From Gordonia namibiensis NBRC 108229 (lineage in GTDB: Bacteria > Actinomycetota > Actinomycetes > Mycobacteriales > Mycobacteriaceae): 64,000 bases of DNA. Shown one piece after another: positions 1 through 9,276 of this stretch. The stretch is from NCBI RefSeq assembly GCF_000298235.1, contig NZ_BAHE01000008.1, positions 1 through 64,000 of the forward strand. The letters are read 5' to 3'. The notes beneath the pieces are model-generated. The model had not been told where the DNA came from and made no database searches. It worked only from the letters and a program-made list of their open reading frames with translations. Made by a program: the position numbers and the translations under genes. Every line of letters begins with the position of its first letter. Positions within the stretch are counted from its first letter, which is position 1.

Positions 1-82
1 GCCAGGATGTAGAAACACTGCGGCTCTAGCGCGCACAACTTCTACAAACTCCCCGAGCCGGCCGGCACACCACAGACAATGA

Positions 83-116
83 GAATGCCCCGCTACCTTC
101 TGGTCACGGGGCATTC
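83..116. terminator. Hairpin terminator downstream of the flavin monooxygenase gene
   Basis: A 10-bp perfect stem (83-92 with 107-116, arm GAATGCCCCG) and a 14-nt loop lie 15 bp past the stop codon of the monooxygenase gene on the minus strand. There is no long U-run, as is usual for actinobacterial terminators. Positions 1-82 hold no gene that I can recognise. Confidence 0.55.
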
Positions 117-131
117 GTCGTCTGCACGTAC

Positions 132-1970
132 TCAGTTGAGGTGATGGACCTCGGCCAGTCCGTAGACCGGGGTGTCGAGGCCCTCATACCGAGCCTTCAG
201 CTGGAGAGCCAGGTATAGCGAGTAGTGGCGGGACTGATGCAGATTGCCGCCGTGGAACCAGAGGCCCGGCTGCTGCGTCGGCTTCCACATGTTGCGCTGC
301 TCGCCCTCCCACGGGCCGGGGTCCTTCGTGGTGTCGGAGCCCAGACCCCAGACCTTGCCGACGCGATCCGCGACGTCCTGTCCCATCAGGTCGGCAGCCC
401 AGCCGTTCATCGATCCGAATCCCGTTGCGTAGACGACGACGTCGGCCTCGAGCTCGGTGCCGTCGGCCAGGACGACCGAGTTCTCGGTGAGGTGGTCGAG
501 CTGCCCCTGGACGAGCTTGATGGTGCCGTTGGCGATGAGCTCGCTGGCGCCGACGTCGATGTAGTAGCCCGAGCCGCGTCGTAGGTACTTCATGAACAGG
601 CCCGAGTCGTCGTCGCCGAAGTCGAGTTTGAAGCCGGCGGCCTCGAGGCGGTCGTAGAACTCCTTGTCCTGCTCGCGTATCTGGTTGTACACCGGCACCT
701 GGAACTCATGCATGATCCGGTAGGGCAGCGAGGCGAAGGTGAGATCGGCCTTCTTGGTCGTCATACCGGAGGCGACAGCCTCCTCGCTGTAGAGCCCACC
801 CAGTGCGATCGACCGGAGCGAGTCGGACTTCACGATGTGTGTAGACGAGCGCTGCACCATCGTGGCGTCGACGCCGTTGTCGACGAGCGCCTTGCAGATG
901 TCGTGGGCGGAGTTGTTCGACCCGATCACGACGACCTTCTTGCCGGCGTAGGAGTCCGGGCCCGGGTGCTGACTGGAGTGGTGCTGCTCGCCGGCGAAGA
1001 TGTCCTGCCCCGAAACCGTGGGGATCGAGGGCTTGCCGGACATACCCGTAGCGAGCACGAGCTGCGTCGGGTGGAGTGTCAGTCGTTCGCCGTCGCGGTT
1101 GAGCTCAACTGTCCAGCGTTCTTGCTCCTCGTCGTAGTTCGCCGAGAGACAGGTGGTCTTGCTCCAGTAGGGGACCTCCATGACCTTGGTGTAGAACTCG
1201 AGCCAGTCACCGATCTTGTCCTTGGGAGCGAACACCGGCCAGTTCTCCGGGAAGGGGAGGTAAGGGAGGTGGTCGTACCAGACCGGATCGTGCAGGCACA
1301 GCGACTTGTATCGCTTGCGCCACTGGTCGCCGGGGCGCTCATGGCGGTCCACGACGATCGACGGCACTCCGAGCTGACGGAGGCGCGCTCCGAGCGCGAT
1401 GCCACCCTGTCCGCCGCCGATGACGAGGACGTAGGGCTGTGCAGTCCGACCGAGTTCACGTTCTTCGTCGGCCTTCTTCTCGGCCCACGAGCGGGTGTCC
1501 GGATCGGAGCCGTGCACAGCCCCGAGCACGCGGGTGGGGCCGCGGTTCTCCTCGTATCCCTTCAGCTCCTGCATGGTGGTGAGGAGCGTCCAGGCGCGGT
1601 CGATGCCGTCGGCGTCCGGGCGGATGCGCACATGGCCCTCGCAGCGTCCGACGGCGGTCTCGAAGGAGAGGAAGGCCGACGCCACGCCGTCCCCGTCGTC
1701 GGTGGCGTCCTCGGTCGTCGCGAAGCCGGCGGGACGGGTGTCGGCCAGACGTGCGGTCAGCATGTCGCTGATCTGTTCGTGTCCCTCAACGGTCTTGATG
1801 TTCCAGGTGAAGGCCGTGAGATCACGCCAGTAGCTGTCGGTGAGGAACGCACTTGTCGCACGCCCTACATCCAGTGCGGCGAGCGCGGCTTCGAACTCCT
1901 CCAGCCACGCGTCGACGCGCTGCTGCGGGGTGCGGCCGGTGCTGACGACCGGCTCCATCGTCTGGGTCAT
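132..1970 (-). CDS. Flavin-containing monooxygenase with N-terminal NTF2-like extension
   Basis: This 612-residue protein has two Rossmann folds: GGGQGG near residue 185 for FAD and IGSNNSAHD near residue 349 for NADPH, plus an ATGFG motif near the C-terminus. FAGEQHHSSQHP near 325 is a variant of the FMO signature FxGxxxHxxx(W/F/Y), with His at the aromatic position. About 170 residues precede the FAD site and look like an NTF2/SnoaL-type domain. It should oxygenate a small organic substrate in the cytosol; the substrate cannot be read from sequence. The start is ATG 1970, chosen because AGGAGAGACC lies just upstream; the frame stays open beyond it but has no other good start. It is divergent from a GAF regulator, which probably controls it. 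Confidence 0.85.
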   Translation of the reverse strand: MTQTMEPVVSTGRTPQQRVDAWLEEFEAALAALDVGRATSAFLTDSYWRDLTAFTWNIKTVEGHEQISDMLTARLADTRPAGFATTEDATDDGDGVASAFLSFETAVGRCEGHVRIRPDADGIDRAWTLLTTMQELKGYEENRGPTRVLGAVHGSDPDTRSWAEKKADEERELGRTAQPYVLVIGGGQGGIALGARLRQLGVPSIVVDRHERPGDQWRKRYKSLCLHDPVWYDHLPYLPFPENWPVFAPKDKIGDWLEFYTKVMEVPYWSKTTCLSANYDEEQERWTVELNRDGERLTLHPTQLVLATGMSGKPSIPTVSGQDIFAGEQHHSSQHPGPDSYAGKKVVVIGSNNSAHDICKALVDNGVDATMVQRSSTHIVKSDSLRSIALGGLYSEEAVASGMTTKKADLTFASLPYRIMHEFQVPVYNQIREQDKEFYDRLEAAGFKLDFGDDDSGLFMKYLRRGSGYYIDVGASELIANGTIKLVQGQLDHLTENSVVLADGTELEADVVVYATGFGSMNGWAADLMGQDVADRVGKVWGLGSDTTKDPGPWEGEQRNMWKPTQQPGLWFHGGNLHQSRHYSLYLALQLKARYEGLDTPVYGLAEVHHLN

Positions 1971-2130
1971 GGTCTCTCCTCGTGCAGTTCGGGGTGGCCG
2001 CCGACAGTGACGCGGGCCACAGTGTTGCTGAGGACAGCAGACGCCCCGGGTGCCCACCGCGGCAAGGGTTGCAGCCCGTTGCGACCTACCCCCTCGTTGC
2101 ACCGGTTCTGTGACGTGACGCACAATCGTC

Positions 2131-3369
2131 GTGATGACGATTTCCGACCATGTCTCCGATCTGGAGCCTGCCGTCCAGGCCGGCGACGATCCGCGGGAGT
2201 TCGCCCACGTCCTGAGCGCCGTCCATGACGCGGCGATGTCAGGTGGGCGGATGCCGGCTCGTCCGCGGGCCGTCATCGACGACTCGTGGCAGCGGCTCCG
2301 CAGGGCAGGTCTGTCGCCGGACGCCGACACTGCGGTCGAGCGGGGCCTCGATGTCGAGGAACTCGAAGAGCGGCGGCGTCAATCGGGACTGCACGAGGTC
2401 GTCGACGAACTCGCTCGCAATCTGGACTCGCTGATCGCCGACGGGGACAACATTCTGGTCATCGCCGATGCGCGGGGTCACGTGCTGTGGCGGAGCGGGT
2501 CGTCGAGAGTGCTGCATCGTGCTGATCAGCTGGGGTTCATCGAGGGTGCCGACTGGGCTGAGGGCTCGGTGGGCACCAATGCGATCGGCACCGCCCTGAT
2601 GTCCGGCAGGTCCATCCAGGTGTTCTCCGCCGAGCATTTCGTCCGAAGTCATCACTCGTGGACGTGCACCGGCGCGCCGATCAAGGACCCGCGCACCGGG
2701 GAGATTCTGGGCGTCGTGGACGTCAGCGGTCCGGCTGCGACGATCCACCCGACCACGCTGGCTCTCGTGCATGCAGTGGCCCGACTGGCGGAGTCGCAGT
2801 TGCGGGAACAGCATCACCGACGGCTCGACTGTCTCCGGGCGGTGGCTGCACCGATTCTCGCCCGCTCGCCGGGGCCGGCGCTGGCCGTCGACGTCGACGG
2901 GTGGGTGGCGGCCGTGGATGCGGTGTCCCCGCGTTCGCGGCTGGTGTTGCCGCGTGGCGTCGGACCGGGCCGGTCCTTCTTCGGTGCACTCGGCGAATGT
3001 GACGTCGAGGCGCTACCGGGCGGCTGGCTCGTGCGCGTGGCCGACGCCGCGGATAGGTCGACGACGCGGGTTTCCATGCGCACGGTGATGACCGCCGCCG
3101 GGGGAGAGTCCGTCGAGGTCTCGGTCGAGGGAGCCAGCGGCGGGTGGACCCACCGGTGTTCGCCCCGGCACGGCGACATCCTCACCTATCTCGCGCGACA
3201 CCGCAGCGGGGTCACCGCGGCGCAGATGTCGACCCACCTCTTCGGCGTCGACGACCGGACGGTGACCGTCCGCGCCGAGATGTCGAGGCTGCGCAAGCGT
3301 TTCGGTGGTCTGTTGATGGCGGGACCGTACCGTTTCGCCGACGGCGTCGAGGTCCGCCTGGTCGGCTGA
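2131..3369 (+). CDS. GAF-domain transcriptional regulator
   Basis: This 412-residue protein has a GAF-type sensory domain at about residues 65-200 (DNILVIADARGHVLWRSG, then GTNAIGTAL, as in the AcoR group) and a C-terminal region (about 340-410) rich in helices that looks like a DNA-binding domain. There is no central AAA+ sigma-54 activation domain, so it is not a full NtrC/AcoR activator. Such short GAF regulators often sit next to oxidoreductase genes in actinobacteria, and this one is divergent from the monooxygenase over 160 bp. Start is GTG 2131 or ATG 2134. The intergenic part has three GTTGC motifs (2068, 2078, 2096) and a TGTG...CACA partial palindrome at about 2110-2125, possible regulator sites. 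Confidence 0.75.
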   Translation: MMTISDHVSDLEPAVQAGDDPREFAHVLSAVHDAAMSGGRMPARPRAVIDDSWQRLRRAGLSPDADTAVERGLDVEELEERRRQSGLHEVVDELARNLDSLIADGDNILVIADARGHVLWRSGSSRVLHRADQLGFIEGADWAEGSVGTNAIGTALMSGRSIQVFSAEHFVRSHHSWTCTGAPIKDPRTGEILGVVDVSGPAATIHPTTLALVHAVARLAESQLREQHHRRLDCLRAVAAPILARSPGPALAVDVDGWVAAVDAVSPRSRLVLPRGVGPGRSFFGALGECDVEALPGGWLVRVADAADRSTTRVSMRTVMTAAGGESVEVSVEGASGGWTHRCSPRHGDILTYLARHRSGVTAAQMSTHLFGVDDRTVTVRAEMSRLRKRFGGLLMAGPYRFADGVEVRLVG

Positions 3370-3433
3370 AGACCACCTCCGCAAAGACCTTCGGTAACGG
3401 TACGGCGGACACATCGTCGTCGACGACCCTGCT

Positions 3434-3482
3434 GAGGGCGCAGCTCACGGGCCCAGCTCAGGGGCGGATCCCAGCGGCCCGC
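3434..3482. repeat. Dispersed repeat fragment (GAGGGCGCA / CTCAGGGGCGGAT)
   Basis: GAGGGCGCA (3434-3442) and CTCAGGGGCGGAT (3457-3469), followed by CAGCGGC, recur in the same order at 25028-25060. In both places the block ends a few bases from the stop codon of a minus-strand gene. The spacing between the two blocks differs (23 versus 10 bp), so these are diverged copies of one intergenic element. Bases 3370-3433 hold nothing else I recognise. Confidence 0.45.
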
Positions 3483-4169
3483 TCAGTCGTATTCGGCCAG
3501 GACGAGTCCCCGGTCGTAGGCGTAGACGATCGCCGCGGCGCGGTCCCGTAGGTCGAGCTTGGTGAAGATGTGGTTCACGTGGCTCTTCACCGTCACCTGC
3601 GAAATACCCAGTGCTGAACCGATTTCTCCGTTCGTCAGACCGCGAGCGATCAGGCGCAGGACGTCGGTCTCGCGTTCGGTCAGGTCCGGTGCGGTCGAGG
3701 TCTGTTCGCGTCCGGCCCGTCGGAAACCGTTCAGCACGCGTTCGGTGACGGCGGGATCGAGGAAAGCGCCGTCGCGAACGACGGCTCTTACTGCCCAGAT
3801 CAGCGCCTCAGCAGGCGAGTCCTTGAGGATGAAACCCGCAGCACCCGCTCGCAGCGCACCGGACAGCAGATCGTCGTCGTCGAAGGTGGTCAGCACCAGC
3901 ACCGGCGGCGGTTCGCGAAGTGTTCGTAGCATCGTCGTGGCGGTGATGCCGTCGATGTTGCGCATGCGCAGGTCCATCACCACGATGTCGGGCCGGTGTT
4001 CGGCCACGGCCGCGAGAACCTCTGAGCCGTCGGCACATTCGCCGACGATGTCGAACCCGTCGCGGAGCCGGAGGATGCGTCGCAATCCGGTGCGGATCAG
4101 TTCCTGGTCGTCGACCAGCAGTACACGGATCGGATCGGCGTCGATGTCGGTGGGACCGGTGGTGGTCAT
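3483..4169 (-). CDS. LuxR/NarL-family response regulator
   Basis: A 228-residue two-component response regulator. The receiver domain (residues 13-130) has the acidic pair DD near 20-21, the phospho-acceptor Asp near 66 (VVMDLRM) and a conserved Lys in FILKDS. A LuxR-type helix-turn-helix follows at about 160-220 (LTERETDVLRLIARGLTNGEI). It is the partner of the upstream histidine kinase: the kinase TGA and this ATG share an ATGA overlap at 4166-4169, so the two are translationally coupled. The signal sensed and the regulon are unknown. Confidence 0.93.
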   Translation of the reverse strand: MTTTGPTDIDADPIRVLLVDDQELIRTGLRRILRLRDGFDIVGECADGSEVLAAVAEHRPDIVVMDLRMRNIDGITATTMLRTLREPPPVLVLTTFDDDDLLSGALRAGAAGFILKDSPAEALIWAVRAVVRDGAFLDPAVTERVLNGFRRAGREQTSTAPDLTERETDVLRLIARGLTNGEIGSALGISQVTVKSHVNHIFTKLDLRDRAAAIVYAYDRGLVLAEYD

Positions 4170-5335
4170 ACGCCGAGCCCGTCGGTCATGACCCGGGTCG
4201 GCAGCGAGGCCCGTACTTTCCAGGTCCCGTCGTTGTGGCAGGTCTCGAGGGTGCCGCCGAGCAGAGCGGCCCGTTGCGTCATGCCGTCGATCCCGGCGCC
4301 GTCGCGGTCTCTCGCCGGTCCATTGAGGTATGGATTCTCGACGGCGATCTCGACCGAGTCACCCACGGTGACACTCACCGTGGCCCGGTTGGCGGTCGAG
4401 TGTTTGACGACGTTGGCGAGGGATTCCTGGGTGATCCGGTACAGCGCCGCGGCGACCGGATCGGGGAGTGAGGCGAGGTCGCCGTCCACGCGGTAGGAGA
4501 CGTGGATGCCCGCCTTCCGGTAGTCGTCGATCAGTGCGGCGAGATCGCGGTCGCCGGCCGGCGTCGTGGGCGGTTGCTCCTCGTTCGCGCCGAGCACGTG
4601 CACGATGTTCCGGATCTCGGACATGGCCTGGCGGCCCTGGCGTTCGGCGTCGGTCAGGGCGTCGATCGCCTCGTCGACGTCGCGATCCTGTTCCAGGGCT
4701 CGCCGCGCGCCGGTGACGTTGAGCATGGTGATCGACAACGAGTGCGCGATGACGTCGTGGATCTCCCGGGCGATGCGGCGCCGTTCATCGCTGGCGGCGC
4801 GATCGGCGCGCTCACGTAGAACGCGGGCGCGGTTGTCGGACAGACGTTTCTGGATCAGGACCATATAGCCGATCAGCCACCCGCAGGCGACGCCCAGCGC
4901 GTACAACGCGGGGGACCCGAGGTCACCGAGGATGCCGAACGCGACGACCAACGCGACGCACAGCACCGCGACGCGGATTCCGGTGCGCAGCGAGTACATC
5001 GCGGCGCCGATTGCCGCCGTGAGGATCAGCTGAAGGGGCGCGGCATCGTTGGGTACCGGGACCATCAGGAAGCACAGAGTGCTCGCGAGGACCGTGAAGC
5101 AGACGTAGGTCGACGGCGGCACGCTGAGATCGAGTACGAGAGTGGCGCATGCGAGCACGAGTCCCGCGATCACCCAGCCGGGATGCTCGAACGGGTATCG
5201 CTGGGCCGCTGAGACCACGGTGACGGCCACGCTCGCCGACAGGATGACCGCCGGGTACAGCGGCGGGTAGTCCCCGCCGGCCCGCTCGACCCGGCGGCGT
5301 AGCTCGGCGCCGAGAGCTGCTGTGAAGCTCGTCAC
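4166..5335 (-). CDS. Sensor histidine kinase (HisKA_3/NarL-partner type)
   Basis: A 389-residue membrane kinase. Several hydrophobic segments span about residues 27-160, then a coiled linker, the H-box RRIAREIHDVIAHSL with the phospho-accepting His near 193, and a C-terminal HATPase domain (ITQESLANVVKHS, then DGAGIDGMTQRAALLGG). No extracytoplasmic sensor loop of size is seen, so the signal is probably membrane-borne. The reading frame stays open far upstream, but I place the start at GTG 5335: a -10 TATCCT (5347-5342, minus strand) lies 6 nt before it and no ribosome-binding site is visible, which fits a leaderless mRNA. Confidence 0.88.
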   Translation of the reverse strand: MTSFTAALGAELRRRVERAGGDYPPLYPAVILSASVAVTVVSAAQRYPFEHPGWVIAGLVLACATLVLDLSVPPSTYVCFTVLASTLCFLMVPVPNDAAPLQLILTAAIGAAMYSLRTGIRVAVLCVALVVAFGILGDLGSPALYALGVACGWLIGYMVLIQKRLSDNRARVLRERADRAASDERRRIAREIHDVIAHSLSITMLNVTGARRALEQDRDVDEAIDALTDAERQGRQAMSEIRNIVHVLGANEEQPPTTPAGDRDLAALIDDYRKAGIHVSYRVDGDLASLPDPVAAALYRITQESLANVVKHSTANRATVSVTVGDSVEIAVENPYLNGPARDRDGAGIDGMTQRAALLGGTLETCHNDGTWKVRASLPTRVMTDGLGV

Positions 5336-5341
5336 CGTTCC

Positions 5342-5347
5342 AGGATA
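5342..5347 (-). promoter_or_regulatory. -10 element for leaderless histidine kinase mRNA
   Basis: TATCCT on the minus strand, then 6 nt, then GTG 5335. This matches the TANNNT spacing of leaderless genes in mycobacteria and supports the chosen kinase start. Confidence 0.5.
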
Positions 5348-5497
5348 GGTCCGCAGCCGGTCCCCACCTCCGCCCGTCGATGGATTCTGTTCTCCACCCA
5401 CGGGTGGAGAGCGGTTCATCCCGCGGCATGGCGATTTGGCGCCGACGTCTCCATAGCGTTGTGAGCAGCACGTTTCCACCATCAGAGAGAGGACGAG

Positions 5498-6103
5498 ATG
5501 ATGATGCTCCCAGGAGGCAACGGCTCGCGATGGGTCGCGTCGCCCGCTGTATCGGAACCACCCGGGCTGTCCACGCGGCGGCCGGTGCTCGTCGGGGTGT
5601 CCGGTAGCGAGGCGTCGCGCCGGGCCCTGAAGGCCGCGGTGAAGGCAACCGGCGGAACAGCTGACCTCATCCTGGTCTGCGCCACACGACGTAGCCGGCG
5701 CGAGCAGGCCCCGACCGCACTCCACGATGCACTCAAGGATGAGTCCTACCTGCTCACCGGACAGGCCGCGGTCGCCGAGCAGCTGCGGACCGCACGTGAA
5801 CTGGCCATCTGGCTCGGTGCCGGGTCGGTGGTGACCCACACCGGCTACGGAGATCCGCCGACCGTGGTGGAACACGCTGCGGACCGCTTCGACGTCGGGA
5901 CGGTAGTGCTCGGCACGGCGAGTGGCCGTCCGGGCTCGACGGCGCGTGCACTTGCGCGACGCCTCGGCGCCGGGGTGGATCTCGTTGTCACCAACGGGGT
6001 CACCCATCATCGTCGCCAGACCACCACGCGCGCGGCGTCGTTGCGGACCGTCCGCCGAGTACCGGGCTGGGTTGTGCCGCAACGAGGCCTCGCCGTTCAC
6101 TGA
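5498..6103 (+). CDS. Universal stress protein (UspA) family protein
   Basis: A 201-residue single-domain USP-like protein. After about 28 unstructured residues comes the first strand PVLVGVSGSEASRRALKAA, then VVLGTASGRPGS, which resembles the USP nucleotide-binding loop G-x2-G-x9-G(S/T), and a final strand DLVVTNG. A basic tail of about 30 residues follows. USPs act in the cytosol in stress and dormancy responses; whether this one binds ATP cannot be told. The start ATG 5498 follows AGAGAGGACG. Two more in-frame ATG codons follow directly. Confidence 0.75.
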   Translation: MMMLPGGNGSRWVASPAVSEPPGLSTRRPVLVGVSGSEASRRALKAAVKATGGTADLILVCATRRSRREQAPTALHDALKDESYLLTGQAAVAEQLRTARELAIWLGAGSVVTHTGYGDPPTVVEHAADRFDVGTVVLGTASGRPGSTARALARRLGAGVDLVVTNGVTHHRRQTTTRAASLRTVRRVPGWVVPQRGLAVH

Positions 6104-6123
6104 TCGCGTGACAGGATGTGCCC

Positions 6124-6735
6124 ATGCACATCACCGACGAGGCACGTCTTCGGGAGATCGTCGGGCATCCTGTCGATCTGGTCCGCAACAAGGTGAAGCC
6201 GACCCTGTCGGAGATCCACCGGGAGTGGCTCGCCGAATCTCCCATGGTCTTCCTGGCGACCTCGGACGAACACGGTCGGATCGATGTGTCCCCCAAGGGC
6301 GACCCGCGGGGAAAGGTCGTCCACGTCGTCGACGACTCCCGCATCGCCATCCCCGAGCGGCCGGGTAACAAGCGGGTCGACGGGTACCTCAACATCCTTC
6401 GAAACCCCCACGCGGGCACGGTCTTCCTGATCCCCGGGCGCGGAGACACGCTGCGGGTCAACGGCCGGGCCCGCATCGTCGACGATGGCGACTACTTCGA
6501 CGACCTGGCGGTCAAGGGCGTGCGGCCGATCCTCGCGGTGGAGATCGACGTCGAAGAGGTCTTCTTCCACTGCGCCAAGGCGTTCCTGCGGTCGGATCTG
6601 TGGAAACCGGAGAGTTGGACCCCCGACGTGCTGCCGTCGCCCGCCGCGATCACGAAACAGGTGATGCCGGAGGTCGACGAGGCGGCGCTGGAGAAGCGGT
6701 ACTCGGAGGAGAACTTCCGCAAGATCCTGTACTAG
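6124..6735 (+). CDS. Pyridoxamine 5'-phosphate oxidase-like FMN-binding protein
   Basis: A 203-residue split-barrel flavoprotein of the PPOX class. The pattern MVFLATSDEHGRIDVSPKGDP followed by RPGNKRVDGYLNILRNPHAG and GDTLRVNGRARI is typical of the single-domain subfamily usually named MSMEG_1061-like. Members bind FMN (or F420 in relatives) and probably reduce or oxidise a small molecule; none of the conserved residues tell the substrate. ATG 6124 is chosen; GTG 6118 two codons upstream is also possible (ACAGGA lies just before). It stands alone between the USP gene and prpE. Confidence 0.8.
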   Translation: MHITDEARLREIVGHPVDLVRNKVKPTLSEIHREWLAESPMVFLATSDEHGRIDVSPKGDPRGKVVHVVDDSRIAIPERPGNKRVDGYLNILRNPHAGTVFLIPGRGDTLRVNGRARIVDDGDYFDDLAVKGVRPILAVEIDVEEVFFHCAKAFLRSDLWKPESWTPDVLPSPAAITKQVMPEVDEAALEKRYSEENFRKILY

Positions 6736-6795
6736 CCCTTCGACGACCGTTCGTCGCGCGGGGGCGACCGGTCGGCGCAGGTCGCGCGACCCGAT

Positions 6796-6823
6796 TTGGT
6801 GTCGGACGTCACACCGATACGCT
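6796..6823 (+). promoter_or_regulatory. Candidate sigma-A promoter of the prpE operon
   Basis: TTGGTG (6796-6801) and TACGCT (6818-6823) are separated by 16 nt in the 148-bp gap before prpE. Transcription would start near 6830, giving a 5' leader of about 50 nt with GAAAGG as ribosome-binding site. Confidence 0.35.
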
Positions 6824-6883
6824 CTAGGGGCGGCGCGACACGTGAGGGTGTCCCGCCATGAGCGCGCGGACGAAAGGATGGCC

Positions 6884-8764
6884 ATGGGCCAGTACAGCGA
6901 AGCATTCACCCAGGCCGTCGACGATCGGGAAGGCTTCTGGCTCGAGGCCGCGAAGGCCGTCGACTGGACCACCGAGCCCACCCGCGCCCTCGACGACTCG
7001 GCCGCGCCGTTCTACCGCTGGTTCCCCGGCGGCGAGCTGAACACCTCGTACAACGCCCTCGACCGCCACGTCGCGGCCGGACAGGGTGACCGTACGGCCC
7101 TCATCTGGGACTCGGCGATGGTCGGCGAGGTCCGCCGCTACACCTACGCCGAACTGCTGGACGAGGTGTCCCGGTTCGCGGGCGTCCTCGCTGCCCGCGG
7201 CATCACCTCCGGCGATCGCGTCGTCATCTACATGCCGATGATCCCGGAGGCCGCCATCGCGATGCTGGCCTGCGCGCGGATCGGTGCCGTGCACTCGGTG
7301 GTCTTCGGCGGCTTCGCCGCACCCGAGCTCGCCACCCGAATCGACGACGCCGAGCCGGTCGCGATCGTGACCGCCTCCGGTGGTCTCGAACCCGGACGCG
7401 CGGTCGAGTACCTGCCGATGGTGGCCAAGGCGATCGAACTGTCGGCCGACGCGCCGCAGACCGTCATCGTCAAGGACCGTCCCGAGATCGCCGGTTCCGC
7501 TGCCGATCACGACGGGTGGCTGGACTGGGACACGGCGATGGCCGACGCGCAGGCCGCCGATCCGGTACCGGTTGCCGCGACCGATCCGCTCTACATCCTC
7601 TACACCTCCGGCACCACCGGAAAGCCCAAGGGTGTGGTCCGCGACAACGGAGGCCACGCCGTCGCGCTGACCTGGTCGATGAAGAACATCTACGACATCT
7701 CCGCGGGCGACGTCTGGTGGACGGCCTCCGACGTCGGCTGGGTCGTCGGCCACTCCTACATCGTCTATGCGCCGCTGCTCGTTGGTGCGACGACCGTGAT
7801 GTACGAGGGCAAGCCGGTCGGAACCCCGGACGCAGGCGCCTTCTGGCGGGTCATCTCCGACCACGGCGTCAAGGCGCTCTTCACCGCACCGACCGCGATC
7901 CGCGCCGTCCGCAAAGCCGACCCGAACGCCGAAGAGCTGGCGAAGTACGACGTGTCGTCCCTGCAGACGTTGTTCGCCGCAGGCGAGCGACTCGACCCCG
8001 ACACCTTCACCTGGGCGTCGAACACCCTCGGCGTCCCGGTCGTCGACCACTGGTGGCAGACCGAGACCGGCTGGGCGATCGCGGCGAATCTCCGTGGCCT
8101 GGAACCGATGCCGATCAAGGCGGGTTCGCCCACCGTGCCGGTACCGGGTTATGCCGTGGGCGTCGTCGATGCCGAGGGCAAGCCGGTGTCGGCCGGGGAA
8201 GAGGGCAGCATCGTCATCGAGTTGCCGCTGCCGCCGGGGACGCTCGCCGGTCTGTGGCGCGACGAGGACCGCTACCGCAAGTCCTACCTGGCCGCCTTCG
8301 ACGGTTACTACCTCACCGGCGACTCCGGTTACGTCGACGAAGACGGCTACGTGTTCGTCCTCGGCCGCTCCGACGACGTGATCAACGTTGCCGGACACCG
8401 CCTTTCGACCGGAAGCATCGAAGCTGTGGTGGCGTCGCACCCGGCCGTCGCCGAGTGCGCGGTCATCGGCATCCACGACGACCTCAAGGGGCAGCGGCCG
8501 AGCGGGTATGTGGTGCTCAAGTCCGGCGTCGACATCGAGGCCGACACGCTGCGCAGTGAACTCGTGGCCAAGGTGCGTGAGGAGATCGGCGCGGTCGCAA
8601 CCTTCCGCGACGTGACCGTGGTGCCGGCCTTGCCGAAGACGCGGTCGGGCAAGATCCTGCGCAAGACGATGCGCCAGATAGCCGATCACGAGGAGTACAC
8701 GGTTCCGTCGACCATCGAGGACCCGGACGTGCTGACCGCGCTCGCCGAACAGCTGAAGGGCTGA
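6884..8764 (+). CDS. prpE: Propionyl-CoA synthetase
   Basis: A 626-residue acyl-adenylate-forming enzyme that converts propionate (or acetate) plus CoA and ATP to the acyl-CoA. The N-terminal cap (FWLEAAKAVDWTTEPTRAL, FYRWFPGGELN) is typical of PrpE rather than Acs. The P-loop YTSGTTGKPKG lies at 240-250, WWQTETGWAI follows near 400, and the acetylatable catalytic Lys sits in PKTRSGKILRK near 590. ATG 6884 is preferred over ATG 6878 because GAAAGG is well spaced from it. It heads a run of plus-strand genes with DUF6790 and two crcB genes, though no functional link to fluoride is obvious. Confidence 0.88.
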   Translation: MGQYSEAFTQAVDDREGFWLEAAKAVDWTTEPTRALDDSAAPFYRWFPGGELNTSYNALDRHVAAGQGDRTALIWDSAMVGEVRRYTYAELLDEVSRFAGVLAARGITSGDRVVIYMPMIPEAAIAMLACARIGAVHSVVFGGFAAPELATRIDDAEPVAIVTASGGLEPGRAVEYLPMVAKAIELSADAPQTVIVKDRPEIAGSAADHDGWLDWDTAMADAQAADPVPVAATDPLYILYTSGTTGKPKGVVRDNGGHAVALTWSMKNIYDISAGDVWWTASDVGWVVGHSYIVYAPLLVGATTVMYEGKPVGTPDAGAFWRVISDHGVKALFTAPTAIRAVRKADPNAEELAKYDVSSLQTLFAAGERLDPDTFTWASNTLGVPVVDHWWQTETGWAIAANLRGLEPMPIKAGSPTVPVPGYAVGVVDAEGKPVSAGEEGSIVIELPLPPGTLAGLWRDEDRYRKSYLAAFDGYYLTGDSGYVDEDGYVFVLGRSDDVINVAGHRLSTGSIEAVVASHPAVAECAVIGIHDDLKGQRPSGYVVLKSGVDIEADTLRSELVAKVREEIGAVATFRDVTVVPALPKTRSGKILRKTMRQIADHEEYTVPSTIEDPDVLTALAEQLKG

Positions 8765-8778
8765 GAAGGTCCGACGCC

Positions 8779-9261
8779 GTGAGCGACCGCATCCTCCGTA
8801 TCGCGATAGCCGTCGTCCCCTTCGTCGGACTCGTCGGCACGGTCGTCATGACCGTGATCGATGCGCTGTCACCGGGAGGTGACCTCGGCCGGGATCTGCT
8901 CGAGAACTCGGTGCTGTGGATGATCGGCGTGCAGGGCTGGATGACCGGCTGTGGACACATGTTCTTCGGTGAGCCGATCGCGGACTCGATCGGCTGGCCG
9001 TCGAAGACGCCGTGGCAGTGGGAGGTCGGGCTCGCGAGTCTCGCGACCGGTGTCCTGGGTGTGATCGCGTCGGGGTTCGGCGACGAGTTCACCCTGGCCA
9101 CGATCATCGCGTTCTCCGTGTTCTACCTGGGCGCCGCAGTCGGGCACGTGCGAGAGATGGTGACCAGGCGAAACTTCAAGCCGGGCAACGCCGGACCGAT
9201 CTTCTTCTTCGACGTCCTGGTGCCGGTCTACCTGATCGTGTTGTACACCGTCGTCACCTAG
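8779..9261 (+). CDS. DUF6790-type integral membrane protein
   Basis: A 160-residue protein with four to five hydrophobic helices (about residues 6-27, 43-60, 82-102, 104-122 and 137-158). The polar, conserved-looking segment GWMTGCGHMFFGEPIAD links helices two and three. The pattern agrees with DUF6790, a family without known function. It starts with GTG 8779, 14 bp after prpE, and is followed 15 bp later by crcB, so it is probably co-transcribed. Confidence 0.65.
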   Translation: MSDRILRIAIAVVPFVGLVGTVVMTVIDALSPGGDLGRDLLENSVLWMIGVQGWMTGCGHMFFGEPIADSIGWPSKTPWQWEVGLASLATGVLGVIASGFGDEFTLATIIAFSVFYLGAAVGHVREMVTRRNFKPGNAGPIFFFDVLVPVYLIVLYTVVT

Positions 9262-9276
9262 CGCAGACTGGGTCGC

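Noticed and set aside
1971..2330. In-frame upstream extension of the flavin monooxygenase into the GAF regulator gene
   Set aside because: It would overlap the divergent regulator, has no ribosome-binding site, and its sequence is Arg/Ser-rich as expected from antisense high-GC DNA. ATG 1970 has a good site.
5336..6100. Upstream in-frame extension of the histidine kinase through the universal stress protein gene
   Set aside because: It runs antisense to a real USP gene and the leaderless GTG 5335 with its -10 explains the kinase start.
6735..6883. Riboswitch before prpE
   Set aside because: I saw no conserved fold or switch motif; the leader is short and a plain promoter explains it.
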